This document shows positions 23,401 through 37,481 of a DNA stretch of 64,000 bases, one piece after another. Every line of letters starts with the position of its first letter. Positions within the stretch are counted from its first letter, which is position 1. The DNA is taken from contig HG738137.1 of the NCBI GenBank assembly GCA_000499405.2, positions 10,890,621 through 10,954,620 on the forward strand. Reading direction: 5' to 3'. Source of the DNA: Onchocerca volvulus. Taxonomy: Eukaryota > Nematoda > Chromadorea > Rhabditida > Onchocercidae. Both the position numbers and the translations under genes were made by a program. The notes beneath the pieces are model-generated. The model had not been told where the DNA came from and made no database searches. It saw only the letters and a program-made list of their open reading frames with translations.

Positions 23401-26400
23401 CCACAACATTTGCACGAACACCTAGCGGTTCTGATGGCAGTTTTGGCTGTCCACTTGAAGCAGCCATCGAAAATGAATCTAAATTAGGTTTTTCAAAACA
23501 AGGATACATTTCATAGTGAATGAAATTTTTACAAATGAGTCTGACAAAATGAGGGTTATAGTGAAGAGTTTCAGGGCATAAATGGCTAATTTTAACACAG
23601 TTCTCAAATTACATTAAATTTTTGAAGTTAACTCAGCGGCTTACATCAAAAAAAGCATCAAAAGAATATGGATACACTTCGAACTTATAGTTAGGTGCCA
23701 TTAATCGTGCATAGATAAAAATTAAAGCGTTAAGAAAAACGATTATCAGTTGCTGAATAAATTCCAAAATATTTGTCATGCTCTAAACTTCAGAATAATT
23801 AGATAAAATCTCATAAAAATTTGGAACCAATTCTCCAGAAGAGATTGAAATATTTCTCAAAATGAAAGATGGTAAAGAGCAGCAAGTTAATTAAGAGGCA
23901 ATCGCATACACACTCATGCACACTCCTCTCACCCGTGTTATTAAAATTCAGCATTTCTTCCAAAACAGATGTCGTTTCATTCATTGAGTAAAACTTTAGG
24001 GCATAAAGTTGTAGCAGTTCCTCTATAAAGTAATACTATCATTGCTAAAATTCTATGAAAACAGATAGAATAGAAGCATAGAGTAATCAGGAAAATGGAT
24101 TCAAATTATGTTAAATAGGTTGAAAAGTTAAAATATTAAAAATTGAAGACTGCTTGGATCCAAAATCACAAATTTTCAAATTGATACACATTTTTAAATT
24201 GGCTCATTCAAAATCTGAGGCCACCTTTTATTATATTTTAAGAATTATCACATATAAAATAACTATAATGCACATTTAATCTATAGTTTGAAAGAAAGAA
24301 CAACTAAAGTCTAACTACGTAATAAATACAGCCATGCAGCATTATATCAAGACTTCAAAAAAATCAATTAAGTGCTTTAAATGTTACCGGAGCTATCAAC
24401 AATTAACTGAGCATTCGACTGTACAGATCCAGCATCATTCTCAGCAATGCACTGATATACACCTTGATCGTTTCGTACCAATCCGAGAACCCGTAAACGG
24501 GTTGCTTCTATCTGTCCAAGAAAAAAAAGCAAAACTATTGAAACTAATTTTGAATAAAGACCATTATTTCAGCTTTGATTTATTTCACTCATTTCATAAG
24601 AAAAGATATTTTAATATCTTTCTTATAACTTTACTCATTGAAAAAAAAAAAAAATCGCGGGTTTGCAATTTAGAGAACTTTTATCATTCCATTTTAATCA
24701 AGTCGATATTAGAATAAATTCTACATTAACAGATTGAAAAAAAGTATTCAATATCCATTCATTAAAAATAAAACAATTGGATTTTACCATGAAATATTCA
24801 CTTGCGATGATTGTTTCACCATTTTTATACCAACTAATAGTAGGACCGGGTTCTCCCGAAGCTTCGCAATTAAACTAAAAATGAGATATTTAAGTGAATT
24901 TAACATTTGGTACTTACAATTTCTTTAAAAGCTTTCAGACATCCCCACCAATTCTTGAAGAATTAAGAACTATCTAGATAAACTGTAAAATAAAAAGGAA
25001 CCTCAACATCCATCGTTTCTTGCGCCACAACGCTGTTTGGCTCGGAAATAATTTCCGGTGCAACTGCAAAGAGAAAAAGTCATAAAATATCCACCAATTT
25101 TATATTTAACTAAATTCAAGGGCAGAATTGTTAAAAGTTTAAGTTAAAATACTGAGATAACAATGATATAGCTTAAGAAAACATTTTTTTTTTTTAACTT
25201 AAAAACGACAGGAAACGAGGAAAAATTAAAGACATCAGAAAGACGGGATAAGAAATTAGAGAATTTCTCAATCATGAAGGAGTAAATATGGCTCAGACTC
25301 TGCCTTCAAGAAGTGCTGTTCTTTTTCTTCTTAATCTTTTATTTCAATTCGAAAATAAATGAAAATAATCGACTTTGTTCTGGCTTGAAGTTTTTTGTCC
25401 TAACTCTAATAATTTCAATGTTCGTGTTCGGAAACGAGAGGAATGAAATGTAAATTTCCTCATTTCTCAAATTTTTTTTAAAAAATTAAAGGAAAAATAT
25501 TACATGCCTTTAACTTGCACAGTAGCTGACGAATCTAACGATTCCTGACTGTTACTTGCTCTACATGTATAAACACCTGTATCCTGTGCTTTCGCATTTA
25601 GAATCATGAACGAAGATGAACCTAATTGACGCATCTGAAAGAAGATCCATAAAAGCAAATATAGAAAAAATACATAAGCACCAGAGAAAAGAGAGAATAT
25701 AGTTTTCCTTACTTTATGAAAGAAACCAAATTTACATAGAACTACAACGAAAATAATAATATTTACTCTGTCTCCAGTTATTGAAATAGTCTCAGCACCC
25801 TTCAACCATCGAACATCTGGTCGTGGCCATCCATTTACAAGACATTCTAATACTACCGATCCGCCTTCATTTATCACATCACCTCGCGGTTCCAGAACAA
25901 AATATGGCTCCGAAAACTCATTGCCAACTACAAAATTACTCCGTGAATTTCTTAAAAATCTTCAACGTGCAAAAAGGAGAAAAAAAAAATGAAAAAAAAG
26001 TGATTCTGAAATAAAGATGTCTTTTAACATCTTTATATATATACATACCATATATCTCAACAATGAGTGACTTAAATAAATTAGCTCTTTGAGCAAATTA
26101 TACTAAAAAGTATGCTCATATGATATGTTAATGCGATAACTGACGGAAATTAAATTATGAAATTTACTCGATAGAATAAAATTAAAATTACCACTATTTT
26201 CAGGTTTTATCGTAAGTTGAGCATCACGGCTTGAACGAGTTTTTCCCTCATTCGTTGCAACACAGCGATAAGCACCCCCATGCTTAGGTAAGACACTAAT
26301 TATCTCCAGCGTCGAAGTAATCGGAAATATTGTTATAGAACTATCATCTCCTGTAACCAAAAATCTAATCATTAATTTTATCTTTAAAAAAATAACATCG

Positions 26401-29400
26401 ACTTATCAATGAAATCTTCTCTTTGCAAATGAAGTCATGAATTCAGTTATAAATTTTCTTTTACATCACTGCAAAAATTCCGATCAGAAAGATCGAAATA
26501 TATCTCATCGATATGAACGTTTCATCGTCTTCTACTAATTTCAGAAGCCATTTTAATTTGAAACGAAACACTGAATTTGTATGAATGAAATTAACTTCAA
26601 TTTTTGTATGTTCCAATTTGCAAATTAAATCATGAGTAAAAATTGTAAGTCCTATTCATCATTCATTTACAAAGCGATCATATAAGTCAACTTGATTTTA
26701 TTTGCCAGTTCTATATCCTTTCCGAATATTCCCTTAAGACAACAAAACAGGGATAGGAAAAAAAAAAAAAAAAAACGCACGATCATTAATCCGTTTCCCA
26801 TTGAAAAACCATTCGATGTGAGCTGAAGGTTGAGAATCCTGCAAACATTTATTACTCATTTACTTAGCATAATTTAAAATCTAAATCTGTTCTTAACAAA
26901 ATTTTATACCATCCGGAACTAATTCTCAAGTAAAAGTATAATTTCAAAAAACAGAACTTTAAATATCAAGAGCGGTAAAATGGAAGATGAACAAAGTTTA
27001 CTAACTAGCTTGCATGCAAAAGCGACACTCTGTCCGACATGCACTTCACGATCTTCTGGTTGTATTTCGAACCTGTAATTATTAAATCCATTAAGTAATT
27101 TCAAAAATTAACATATTACGAGGAAAATTCTGTTTGTTAACATGGGGAATAAACAATGACGAACAAGCTATCACAAATGTAAAATACGTGAATCGATCAC
27201 ATAAAAAAAGTGTTAATGGGCAAATTTGATTCAAAAAGAAAAAAAAAAAAAATTAAAACCTGCTAAGAAAAGGTAGCCGAACAGTTGCTCTTCGAGAAAG
27301 GTATGTCCAAACAAAATTATTTTTATCCGTTACATGAACTGCGCACTGATATAAACCTTCATCGGGGGAACCAACATTTTCGATGATTAATGAACCAGAA
27401 GATGCCACAAACCTTAAAAATTCAAGTTAATAATAAATAAAAACTAAATAAATATTAACTATACAAAAATAGTGCAAATGATTTTGCATATTGAGAAAAA
27501 ATGAGCTTTCTCTTTAGTTTGAATTATTGTTCAATTTTTATTTTACCAAAATAGGAATAAACTAATAAAAACAAAGGTAAAAAATTTCAAATAATTAAAC
27601 AACTTTTAAACATATCATTTGATCACAAAGTAATATTCAGTCCCCTTCTAAACACCCTATTAAAAAAACTTTCTGAAATAAATAAATCAATTGCAAATAT
27701 GAATATTAATATTCGTGAATGAAAGGAAGAAGGTTATGAATCTCCCAGGACAATTTGAAATTCCCATCATTTTCCGTCTTCTTGAAAATCTTGAGAAAAA
27801 AAAATCTTCGGCTTATTATTTTATTTTCAAATAGTTTTCCATTCTACACGAAAATTTTCACTGAAAAATGTGATCTCTGGACACTTAGACATTGTTTCGC
27901 ATTTTCTAGTATTACTTAAATTTATGTCTTTTTTGATGAAATATGATAATAGCAAAAGTAGAAAACATGATCATGCGAAGATCGAAGATCAGCGATTATC
28001 AGACTGCTTTAATTAGATGTAAAAATAATGTCCTAATTTACATGAAACAACAATTTTTTAAAATTAAATTGCAATTGTTGTCGAATGATCGCTCGGTTTT
28101 AATGGAACTGAATAGCTCTTTTCAGCAATTTCATATTTCTAATATGATGATTGGGTCTAATCAAACAACAGTTAGCGAATTAAATGAAATAAACCGTCCT
28201 CAATTTTTTTCAAAAGATTTATTGATATAAATTTCCCACGTTATCCAATCCACAGCATTCAAAATGCTCCATGATGCACTTTGAATTTAATATTTAGTTT
28301 AGCAGTAATTTTAGATAACTATAGAATTTTGGCGGAAAAACTGAAATTTGAATTTTTAATTCAATGAATTATCGAATTTATTTGTTTCTATCTAAATCAG
28401 AAAAATTAATGACATTTGTCATGCGATGTAGTATTATTCCTTTTATACATCTGAAATTGCTTCTGTTGTTTGGTTGAAATTGTAAGCTTCAGAGGTGGTG
28501 GTCCATCTACCAAATCTTATGCAAACAAAGCAAGGACATTTGAGCAATTAATGAGAGATATCGTATCGACGAGCAAAAGAAATCACATTATCATTAATGA
28601 GCATCGTAATCAGAGCAAATTGGTTGGACAAGGATGGAAAAAAAGAAGACATTCCCATGAAATATCACCTTTTTACATGATATTTTTACTAGATAACTCA
28701 ACCTAAGATTCAAATTTAGATAAATCAGATATGCCCATAGCTGTAAATAGAACAACACATGCACATGTAATTATAATAATTTACCAATCTATAGAAATCA
28801 ATTTGAAATCATGAAACTAGACATTCTAAAGATAAGGACAACATAATTTTTGGTTATTTGTTCGTGTTAGTTTGTTCCAGATATATTTCAAAGCGCAACT
28901 ACCCTACAATTTCTTCTGCAATTTGCTAGAAAATTTGTTAATATGATCGAATAACAAAGCAAGGTAGATATTGTTTTTTAAAGGTATGAATTACTTGAGT
29001 TAATTTCTTTATAACAGTATTTAGATTTATTTTATTTTTCCAAGATTCAATCTATTCCTATTTATAATAAATAGTGAACATTTGATATAATTCATAAGCA
29101 TTATTGTATTGGTATGATTCCACTGCAATTTATCCATATGAATTAACCATTAGGTTTGAAATAGTATTTAAGAGGCTGATAAAATGGAAGAACAACTAAT
29201 ATCTATTAAACAAATCGATACAAAATAGTAGAATTCATTTGGGAATTTTTCTGTCCATTCAATGATAATAGTCTTGAGGCTTTATCGATCAAGTTTCAAC
29301 GTTAACTGATGATCAAAGTTAAGAACTTATACTTTCAAGCATTATATTGAATAATAGGAATACAGTATAGTTTGCTACAGAACTGCAACTTGAAAAAGTT

Positions 29401-32400
29401 TTTAAAATTCATCGATTCCCTTTCCTTCTTTTTGTATTTACTATTTCCCAGTTACACTCTCTCTCATTTGACCAAAGGTTAAAAAAAAAAAACGGCTCTT
29501 TCGCCTAAGAAAAAAAAAGACTAATATTTTCCAATTTTCGAAAAAAAAAAAAACAGTATTAGAAATCTACTGTGTACCATTATTAAATTGGAATGAAATA
29601 AAAGACATTAAAAGATCTAATGATAGAGGAATGCTTGAAATATTGTAAATCTGTCAACAATGAAGAAAACAAAACTTTGAATATTCTCTCTAGAATAACA
29701 ATATTTAAGTGAGCGTTTCATGAAACTGTTTTTTAAACAACAAAGAAGACACTGTTTCAGAAGCTTTTTTTTCTGAAATAATATTTATATACAATTTTTG
29801 AAATATAGGTATTTTCAGAAAAATTTTCAATTTCTTTGCATTATTTTTATGATACAGATTTGATAAATACTCGATGAATCGAGCAGGGAAGAGGAGCAGA
29901 ATGCAATTTTTCCATAGAAATTATATTTAATCCAGTGTTTCGACTAGATTACCACTATTGTTAATCGTTATAAGAATGATACAACTTTCATTGCAATTGA
30001 ATTGTTCTGGTTCATTTCCCCTCACATATGATTGAGCAAGAAAGCTCAATTTATTGCTTAAATCATTTCAGCCTATGACTTGAGCATAGAAACGAAGTCT
30101 TCAAGCTCCTACATTCTTGACCAGTCCTTCCCTATCAATCGCCGTCACAGATTCTCTCGTTGTAGATAATTCCTCAAGTCAGATGACATCAATTAGACAA
30201 CAAACCAGACCGACTACTTAAGTCAATGTCCATTTTAAGCTACATTTATCCATTCATCATAAATCCCCAGCGACCCATCCATCTCAGCAACATTCAAGTA
30301 ATGTGTGTCTCATTTCTAATTCATACTCACAGTATCCCAGTAAATTTTCATATCAAGTCCTTACCACTATATTTCCACTACCCATCCAATACAAAGTGGC
30401 TTTGTTTGATTCGACCATTCGATAGAAATTTTTATTTATCCAGAAAAAGGGACGACTTGAAAGTTGAAAAATAATAGAAAAACAAGATTTTAGATTTGAA
30501 TCAAAATAAAATTATTTTCAAATCTAAATATTCCACCTATAAAGAAAAAATAACAGAGATAAGATGAATTCGTTGAATAAATTTTTCGAATGCAAAAATA
30601 TCAATTAGAAAAAATTTCCGGAAGAAAACAATACAAATTAGAAAATCATAAGAAACTATCACTTTTGGCATCATGTGTCCCACCTCATTCGACTTAAACA
30701 ATATTTATCCGAAAAATTACCACTAAATTTACCCAAAATCTCATTTTCCTTTATCTTAATTTAACCTTTTCTTACAGTTTTTTTCCTCTTCATCTCATGA
30801 CTATAGAATAGTAATTCCAAATCTTTTAAAATGAATCTTTCAGGATAAAAGATAAAATTGATTTCAGGAATAAAGGAATTTTGAAAATAAAAAGTAATTT
30901 ATATTACTATGTCGAGAAAAATTAATTTAAAAGTAAATTGTAGAATGCAAAATAATGACTCTCATTAAAGAGTAGCAATACCACGAAATTATGAGCAATA
31001 AATAACAAGCATGCAATTAGGAGGTTATCCATTTTTTTTTCAAATTTTTTCTAAAAAATAAACAACGAAGTGCCACCAGTTAAGAATCTCATTAATTCAA
31101 GTTTTATGAATCCCATCTCAGTCGATGCAAAGAAGAAGGCTAAATTAAATTTAGATATGCATATGAAGTATCAATCATTCAACATAACTTACACTTTTCC
31201 CGTAGATCGTAATGATCCCAGCTCCGCACCATCTTTCCGCCATTCAATGCGAGACGCAATATTTTTCATTGATATGGCATATCGGCAGTTCAATTCTACC
31301 CGTCCAGCTTTTGCTACCGTATTTGTAGGTTCCTCAGTGAAATGAAATCCAAGAAAACGGTCATCTGAAAAGAAAAACAAAGTCTTAAGATATTTTGAAA
31401 AAGGCAAATTAATGTTCTACTTAATAACAAATTATAGAAATTTAATTCAATTTTTGGACATCCTTTGCAGCTGTTGTCCATTGCATTGTAAAACAGTAGT
31501 TTATGAGACTTATAAAATTTCGCCGACCATGCAAATGGGATTTTATTAGATTCACAAAAAACTGTTTAAAATTATTATTTCGATTTAATTTTTCGCTGGT
31601 TCTCACAAGATCATATAATCTTCAACAACCCATTCATAATTAAGAAAACACCGCAATCCTTGTCAAATATAAACAATCCATCAAATCCAAATTTGTTTAA
31701 AATCCATCAAAATTCTGAATACATTAAGAAAGTGAAATTAACTAAATGAGCTTGTAAAATTGCATTATTATAAGATCTTGGACCTCATTTTAGTGAATGT
31801 ACAATCGTTGAAGCTGATAATACATTTTGATTATCCTGAAGTATCCCTATCGCAACAGATGTTATGCAGATGTATGCACAACATTAATTACTCCGTAATA
31901 TTGTCCCAATACTATACTTATTTCCATTTTATAACAAAAAGGAGAAACTTATTTAAGTTTAAATTTAAAATCAAAAAATTAAGTGATGTTTTAGCTCTCA
32001 TTTTGTGAATATCTCTCGATGATAAATTTTTTTCTTTTTATTAAAATAAAAACTTCACAATTGGTAAAGGTAATCATTATTACTTCATTCCAACAACTAT
32101 ATTTACTAAGCAATCAACAATTATTTCTCATCTACCAATCCATTATCATATATCAATCCTGACTGATTGACCACCACTTATCCTATAATTGATGTTTGTC
32201 TCCTAAACAACAATCATATCATCCTGCTCTTTATTTTCTTTTATATTTTCCTTTCCTCTTCTCTGCTGCACTGTGATCAGAAATAGGATTATTTAATGCT
32301 TTTAACGTTTGGATTGAATCCAATCCGTGCAATCTATAGTATCAATATCAGCATTAAACAGGCGAATTGACACACTTAAAATTCATCATACCAATCAATA

Positions 32401-35400
32401 ATATTCCAATTTAATGCCATCAACCATTTTACATTCGTACCATTCAAAAAAGCTCAAAAAAAGTAGGATGATGTTCAATCCTTCACAAGAATGATGATAA
32501 TCGGCGCCATATCCATCCAATAGACATAAACACCAATTAACGGGAAAGATCAAATCGGCGTAGAAGAGATTTGTGAAAAAAAACTCCACACAAGCTGAAT
32601 GCTTTCTATCGCAGCAATTTTTTCCATTTAAAACATTGATTAGCAAACAATATATGTACGGCAATCCCTTCCACATAAAATTCAATTAATAAGAAACGAA
32701 CAGAAAAGATTTGAAAAAATAACCCTACTTGCCTGTCCTATTATACTAATGAATAGATTGCAAATAATAACAATCCTTCATCAATTTTTTAAATGATCCC
32801 CATTCCTGTCTTTTCACATTCTTTGAAAAGTTGTCGTCGTAAAAGATTCACCTTGAAAAAAAGGTCATTGCTTCATGTCCATATTTTTCAAGTATAAAAT
32901 TTATGCTAATTTTTGTTTTTTTTGTCGAAATTTTTTAAACTCAAAAAATGAAATGCTTCAAAATTTTTTTTTTGAGGAAATCATTTATAAATCTATCCAT
33001 ACCAATCTTTCCAATGCTACATTTTGGTTTAATATTATTTAAGTTTATATAAATGATATTTTGAAACTTTAGATCAGAACTTTAAGATAGTGCATTCTAT
33101 AAAAAAATCCCTTCTTTTCTTTTCTACCACTTTAAAATAATCATTCCCAAACGTATCAATTTGTACAAATGACTTTTTCCGGCCATTTCAATCATTAATG
33201 TCACTTTAGAAGTACTAAAAGCAATAAAAATTGCATATGCAGCAGGCCCAGCAAATGTATAATTAAGATAATTGTAATAAATTACGAGAAAAAAAAGAAA
33301 AGATAAATGAGGAAATTATTTTACAGACTCCATACTCTGGAAAAGACATAAATAGCCAGGTTCTAAGACTCAAAATATTTGCATGGCTAAGAAAATGTGC
33401 TTTACCGTAATAATTTCACTTTCATAATCAGGAATGGAGACTTTTTATTTTCGTTTTTCTTCAATTTTTTTTTTTTTTTTGTTTTCATTCATCTTGAATA
33501 AGGAATATTTCACTGGTTTTTAGGACTTAACTTGGGATTTGATGAATCACAGTCCGGAAAAATAAATCCTCCAGATCAACTCAAAATAATTGCAGCAAAG
33601 GAACACAAACACTTCTCCTTCTTCTTTGATTAGAAAAAAAATATCAATCTACGATCTAATCCTGGAAAAAGAACCCTCCAGTGCTATTCCGAATTATCCT
33701 TCGCCTTATTCATGAGGATTTATGTAATGAGAATAACTGACGATGTTAATTCAGATTGTCTCTTGCTTCTTTTATTTCTAGAGAGATTATTTAATATTTC
33801 CAAATTAAAAAAAATTGAAATATCTATTTTTATGATGGAATTCTATTTCTTCACAAAAAATTTATGAAAATATTTTTTTTCAACAATTCACAACATTTCT
33901 TCATATTCACATTTGCAACCATTTCTCAACTTAAATGTTCATCTGAGAGAGAAAAAATATCATCAGCTGCTAAAAACAACTGCAGTAAATGAATTCTCAT
34001 AAAAGACGAACAGATAATTTTTCTATTAGTTTTGTTAAAGCAATTCTGTGAAGAAATGAAAATCATAAAAGCGAAATACAGTAGTACTAACTGGTATCTT
34101 GTAACAGAAACTAACCACTTCAAAGCTGAGAACTGGTAAGAATACCTTAGATTAAAAGGAATCAACTTAAAAAGCCTAAAGAGATATCCGTAAGAGGAAA
34201 TAACGAATTTTCCAATGATTCACGAATTTTACCAATAAGATTCTCTGAACCACCAGAAAATTTCTATCCCATTTTTCATCGATTCATTATAGAATATTGT
34301 TTTATGGTGAACTATAAAAGATTAGCACTTTTCTTTTTAAAATTCATAATCATTTCTTCAAATCTATCAGTAAGTTCCAAATATATTATGATATTTCCAG
34401 AACTTAAACTACCTAACATGAATAATCTCAGTAAATTTGCTAAATGTTTTACATATGTGAGATAAACTTTGATGGTACCATGATACAGCATTACATTATT
34501 TTTTGATTTTACTAATTCTGCAACATGTAAAAAATAATCAAATCACTCTCATTGTTTCTGTGATTTTAATTTTCATTTAGGTATTGAAGGGTAATTTGAG
34601 AAGCATAATTTAATACTATGAATGAGGGTATTCATTTACGAATGCGCAGCAACAATAATAGCCAGAAAGTTTTGATCAGTCTTTGACCACAGATTTTTTT
34701 CGAAACCTCCAAATGTATATTAAACACTGGTACAACCTTCTAAAGAAACTATAATATCCTAATACTAGCATCCTAGACGCCGTTACTATCTGACAGGCAG
34801 GAGCTTATTAGCGAAATAAACTTTCAATGGCTGATGCAAAAATCATTAAAAAATGTCCGCCCAGCACTTGAGAGATTTAATTATGCAAATAAATTTAAAT
34901 CTTTTGCCGATGTAACAACTCAACTAAGCGAAATAAAACTAGATCGTTTTATTTCTTGCCTGAAATTTTTTCCTTGAAATATTTAAATAGTCTTTTATGA
35001 TTATAATTTTAATAATGCAGTGAAAATCTCCAATAGAGGAATATATCTGAATATATCAATTCTTCACTATTTAAAAAATCGGAAACGCAAAATAAGAAGT
35101 TATTGCTGCTTTCTTCTCAACATACTTAATCGGCATGAAACTTCATATCTGCATGATCTGGTATTTAAACTTCATGATATAAAGTAACTATAAATATTTT
35201 ATATGCAAAAATTAATTTGTATTACAAAACTTTTTCCGAGTGGAAAAACCTTTCTATCACTCCTCAGTTTGTACTTATAGCAGATAACTGAAAATAAAGA
35301 AAAATGATAGACTAAAATAATTGAATAATAATGAAATGCGCATGTTACAAAGATCACACAGTTAATTCGCTTTTTCTTTAATCATTTCGATCAAAGCTGT

Positions 35401-37481
35401 AGTTTTCTCGCTTTTTCCTCTACTTATTATCTATATCATTATTCTCACTCAATTTTGCTGTTTAATTAGGTTTCAATATCATAAAAGCTTAAAAGTTCAC
35501 AATTTTGTAGTCATTGTTTCTAAAACAAACAATATTCTATCCATCACTGATTTTTTTTTTTAACTAGCAGGTGTTGGATAGGGTAGTTGCTGCCAATACG
35601 AAGAGCAGATGGTTTTAGATGATATCTAACCATTAATTTTGTGTCCACACATGTCCAGAGATCTTATTTTTTCAATTCATACCATTTTTTTTCTTTTTTT
35701 TTTTGATTTATTTCAAAATTTTCCTGACTTCTATTTTTTCATCTGCATAATTCGTTTCTCTTTCCTTTACTAAATCTCACTTTCTTTGTGGTATGCCAAC
35801 AAAGTAAAGATAGTTTTAAAAAGTAGTATGAATGACAGAAAAAATTAAAAGAGAAATACAACTGCATTATGAATGACATAAGAATATATACATAAAGTTG
35901 AATAAAACAAGAGAATTGGTAAATGGACTTTCTAGAAATTCAATAGAAAAAACGACTTCAGAATTTAAGTCAAAGTGCGAATAGAACTTTAACTTCACTA
36001 AATTTATTGAAATTTTTGTTATTAACTAAGCGAGGAAACCAATCTAACTTTCAATCTGAACAACCCTGAAATTTTAATAAAAATAATAAATATAATAAGA
36101 ACTTTCTTTCACAACATTTCATTGCATGGAAATTCTATAATGACATCTGAGCAATTTATAAGTACCTAATGAAAAAAAGTACCCATGTTTCCCATGAAAG
36201 ACATAAATTTATGCAATACAGAACAAATCTGAAAGTTTTGCAGCTAAGCTAAACTTTTATGAACTGTTTGCAGTTCTAGCAAAACAGTTTATCCCTCTTT
36301 AAGATAGAGTTTCTCTTCTATTTTACCTTTTAAAGCGGAAGTGATCAAATCTGAAACAACTTAAAGCCATGTCTTGCATGCTGTTCGAATAAATAAATGT
36401 AAATGAATAGTGTATAGAATTACATAGCATTCGTAATGTTGCTTTTTATTACATTGATAACTTTACTAAATGAGCAAATCGTCGTGAAAATACGAGATAA
36501 AAGTATTGGCACAGCACTTTTCTTCTTTCTGCACTATTAATTATTTTATTTCAGACTTAATCACTGCAAAATTCTATAGCTCTTGTTTTTCTGATAAGTG
36601 CTTTTTCGTAGCAGCAAAACAGTTTTAATCTACAAATATTTCCATAAAAATTTGCAACCCAAGTCAATTCATACCTGAGTACTTCTATATTCTTCAAAAT
36701 TGAAATTTCAAATTTCATTTCAATTAGTTCAAGTTATTACATTAGTACATAATGACAGTGAAGAATCCTGTATCTTAAAAAAGCGAAAATAAAGTATTTA
36801 CATTTTTAAGTATCAATCTGCAAAGAATTAGTAGCCTGAAGACGGAAACGATCTAACTTCACAGAAAACTTTATTCACTTGCATTTTGGAAATACTACGG
36901 TCTGAAAAATTTAGAAAACTGATGTTTTTCGTCTTTTTAAACAAATCTACGAAAAGCAATCATGATGTTCATTTTCATATTTTCAGACATAAGAACAAAA
37001 TACATCAGTGAAAAAATATATCAAAAAAAATCTCAAACATATATTTCAAAACATATCCGAAATATATACAAAATAGATCTGTTTAAACAAAGTGATCTCA
37101 GATTTCATGAAAAAAAAAAAAAAAAAAAGGAAATAGGAAGATATTGAGTGCATGAAAGAAGCTGAAAAACTTAGATCAATAGAATTTTATTACTTCGTCT
37201 GATCAATGCAAAATTACCATTGACGAATCGGGATGATTTTCTAAGAGAATGGATAAATTAAAGAAAATTTCCATTAAAACAAAATAACAAACAAATCTAA
37301 ACATGCAAAGCTAACCATTATCATGGACTGATCGCTCTCTGATAATTCGGTAGAATTCCCCCTGATTATCGACAGTGGACAAATTGCTAACACTGTCTGG
37401 ATCGCCGCAGTGAACAGATTTTGATAAGACGATAATAAATACATAAAGAATTAATGCACAGGCTGTAATATGGTGCATCAT
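14449..37481 (-). CDS. unc-40: UNC-40/DCC/neogenin netrin receptor, 28 exons, about 1473 aa
   Basis: Single-pass receptor for netrin (UNC-6) in axon and cell guidance. Exons: 37481-37316, 31364-31193, 27412-27260, 27072-27006, 26838-26781, 26350-26192, 25927-25767, 25634-25508, 25063-25002, 24874-24788, 24511-24388, 23478-23304, 23090-22943, 22725-22561, 22430-22273, 22123-21904, 21687-21514, 21281-20935, 20634-20521, 19654-19494, 19142-18928, 18663-18411, 17766-17659, 16919-16749, 16043-15943, 15491-15257, 15056-14818, 14550-14449. Signal peptide from residue 1 (hydrophobic [12 protein letters not shown]). Four Ig domains at about 56-445 with Cys pairs and YQC/YRC/YTC motifs. Six FN3 domains at about 455-1065. 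Membrane helix about 1091-1113. P1-like [10 protein letters not shown] follows. A Pro-rich tail contains [15 protein letters not shown]. The P3-like helix [12 protein letters not shown] lies just before the stop. All phases close. Exon 24 could instead begin at 16933 if exon 23 ends differently. The intron after exon 8 has a GC donor. Confidence 0.96.
14571..14692. repeat. Perfect 61-bp tandem duplication in the last unc-40 intron
   Basis: Two identical 61-bp units at 14571-14631 and 14632-14692. Each is an A(11) run followed by gtaggatgtttctaaactta and a further 30 bases. Perfect identity, run included, means the duplication is very recent or is an assembly artefact. It is 20 bases from the acceptor of the last exon. 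Confidence 0.95.
25064..25507 (-). other. GC-AG intron in unc-40
   Basis: The Ig3 exon ends VQVKV, with the last codon split as G|TT. On the minus strand the donor reads AAAG|GCATGT. The next exon, starting at 25063, needs phase 1. The nearby GT donors (GTTAAA and GTAATA) give the wrong phase, so a GC donor is the simplest reading. Confidence 0.75.
27413..31192 (-). other. unc-40 intron 2, about 3.8 kb
   Basis: The intron splits Ig1 between the TGKV and FVASSGS segments. It is mostly low-complexity DNA. It holds two plus-strand open frames, 27943-28230 (95 codons) and 28470-28706 (78 codons), with more balanced composition than their surroundings. No promoter, splice partner or family is evident for either. 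No transposon ends seen. Confidence 0.6.
31365..37315 (-). other. unc-40 intron 1, about 6.0 kb
   Basis: Intron 1 separates the signal-peptide exon from Ig1. Long first introns often carry enhancers, but no specific element stands out. Contents are A/T homopolymers, a poly-T at 33469-33480, and a minus-strand cysteine-rich open frame near 32395-32685 that is discussed as an observation. No RNA gene recognised. Confidence 0.6.

Noticed and set aside
31070..31345. A 91-codon plus-strand open frame
   Set aside because: Antisense shadow of the unc-40 Ig1 exon (31364-31193).
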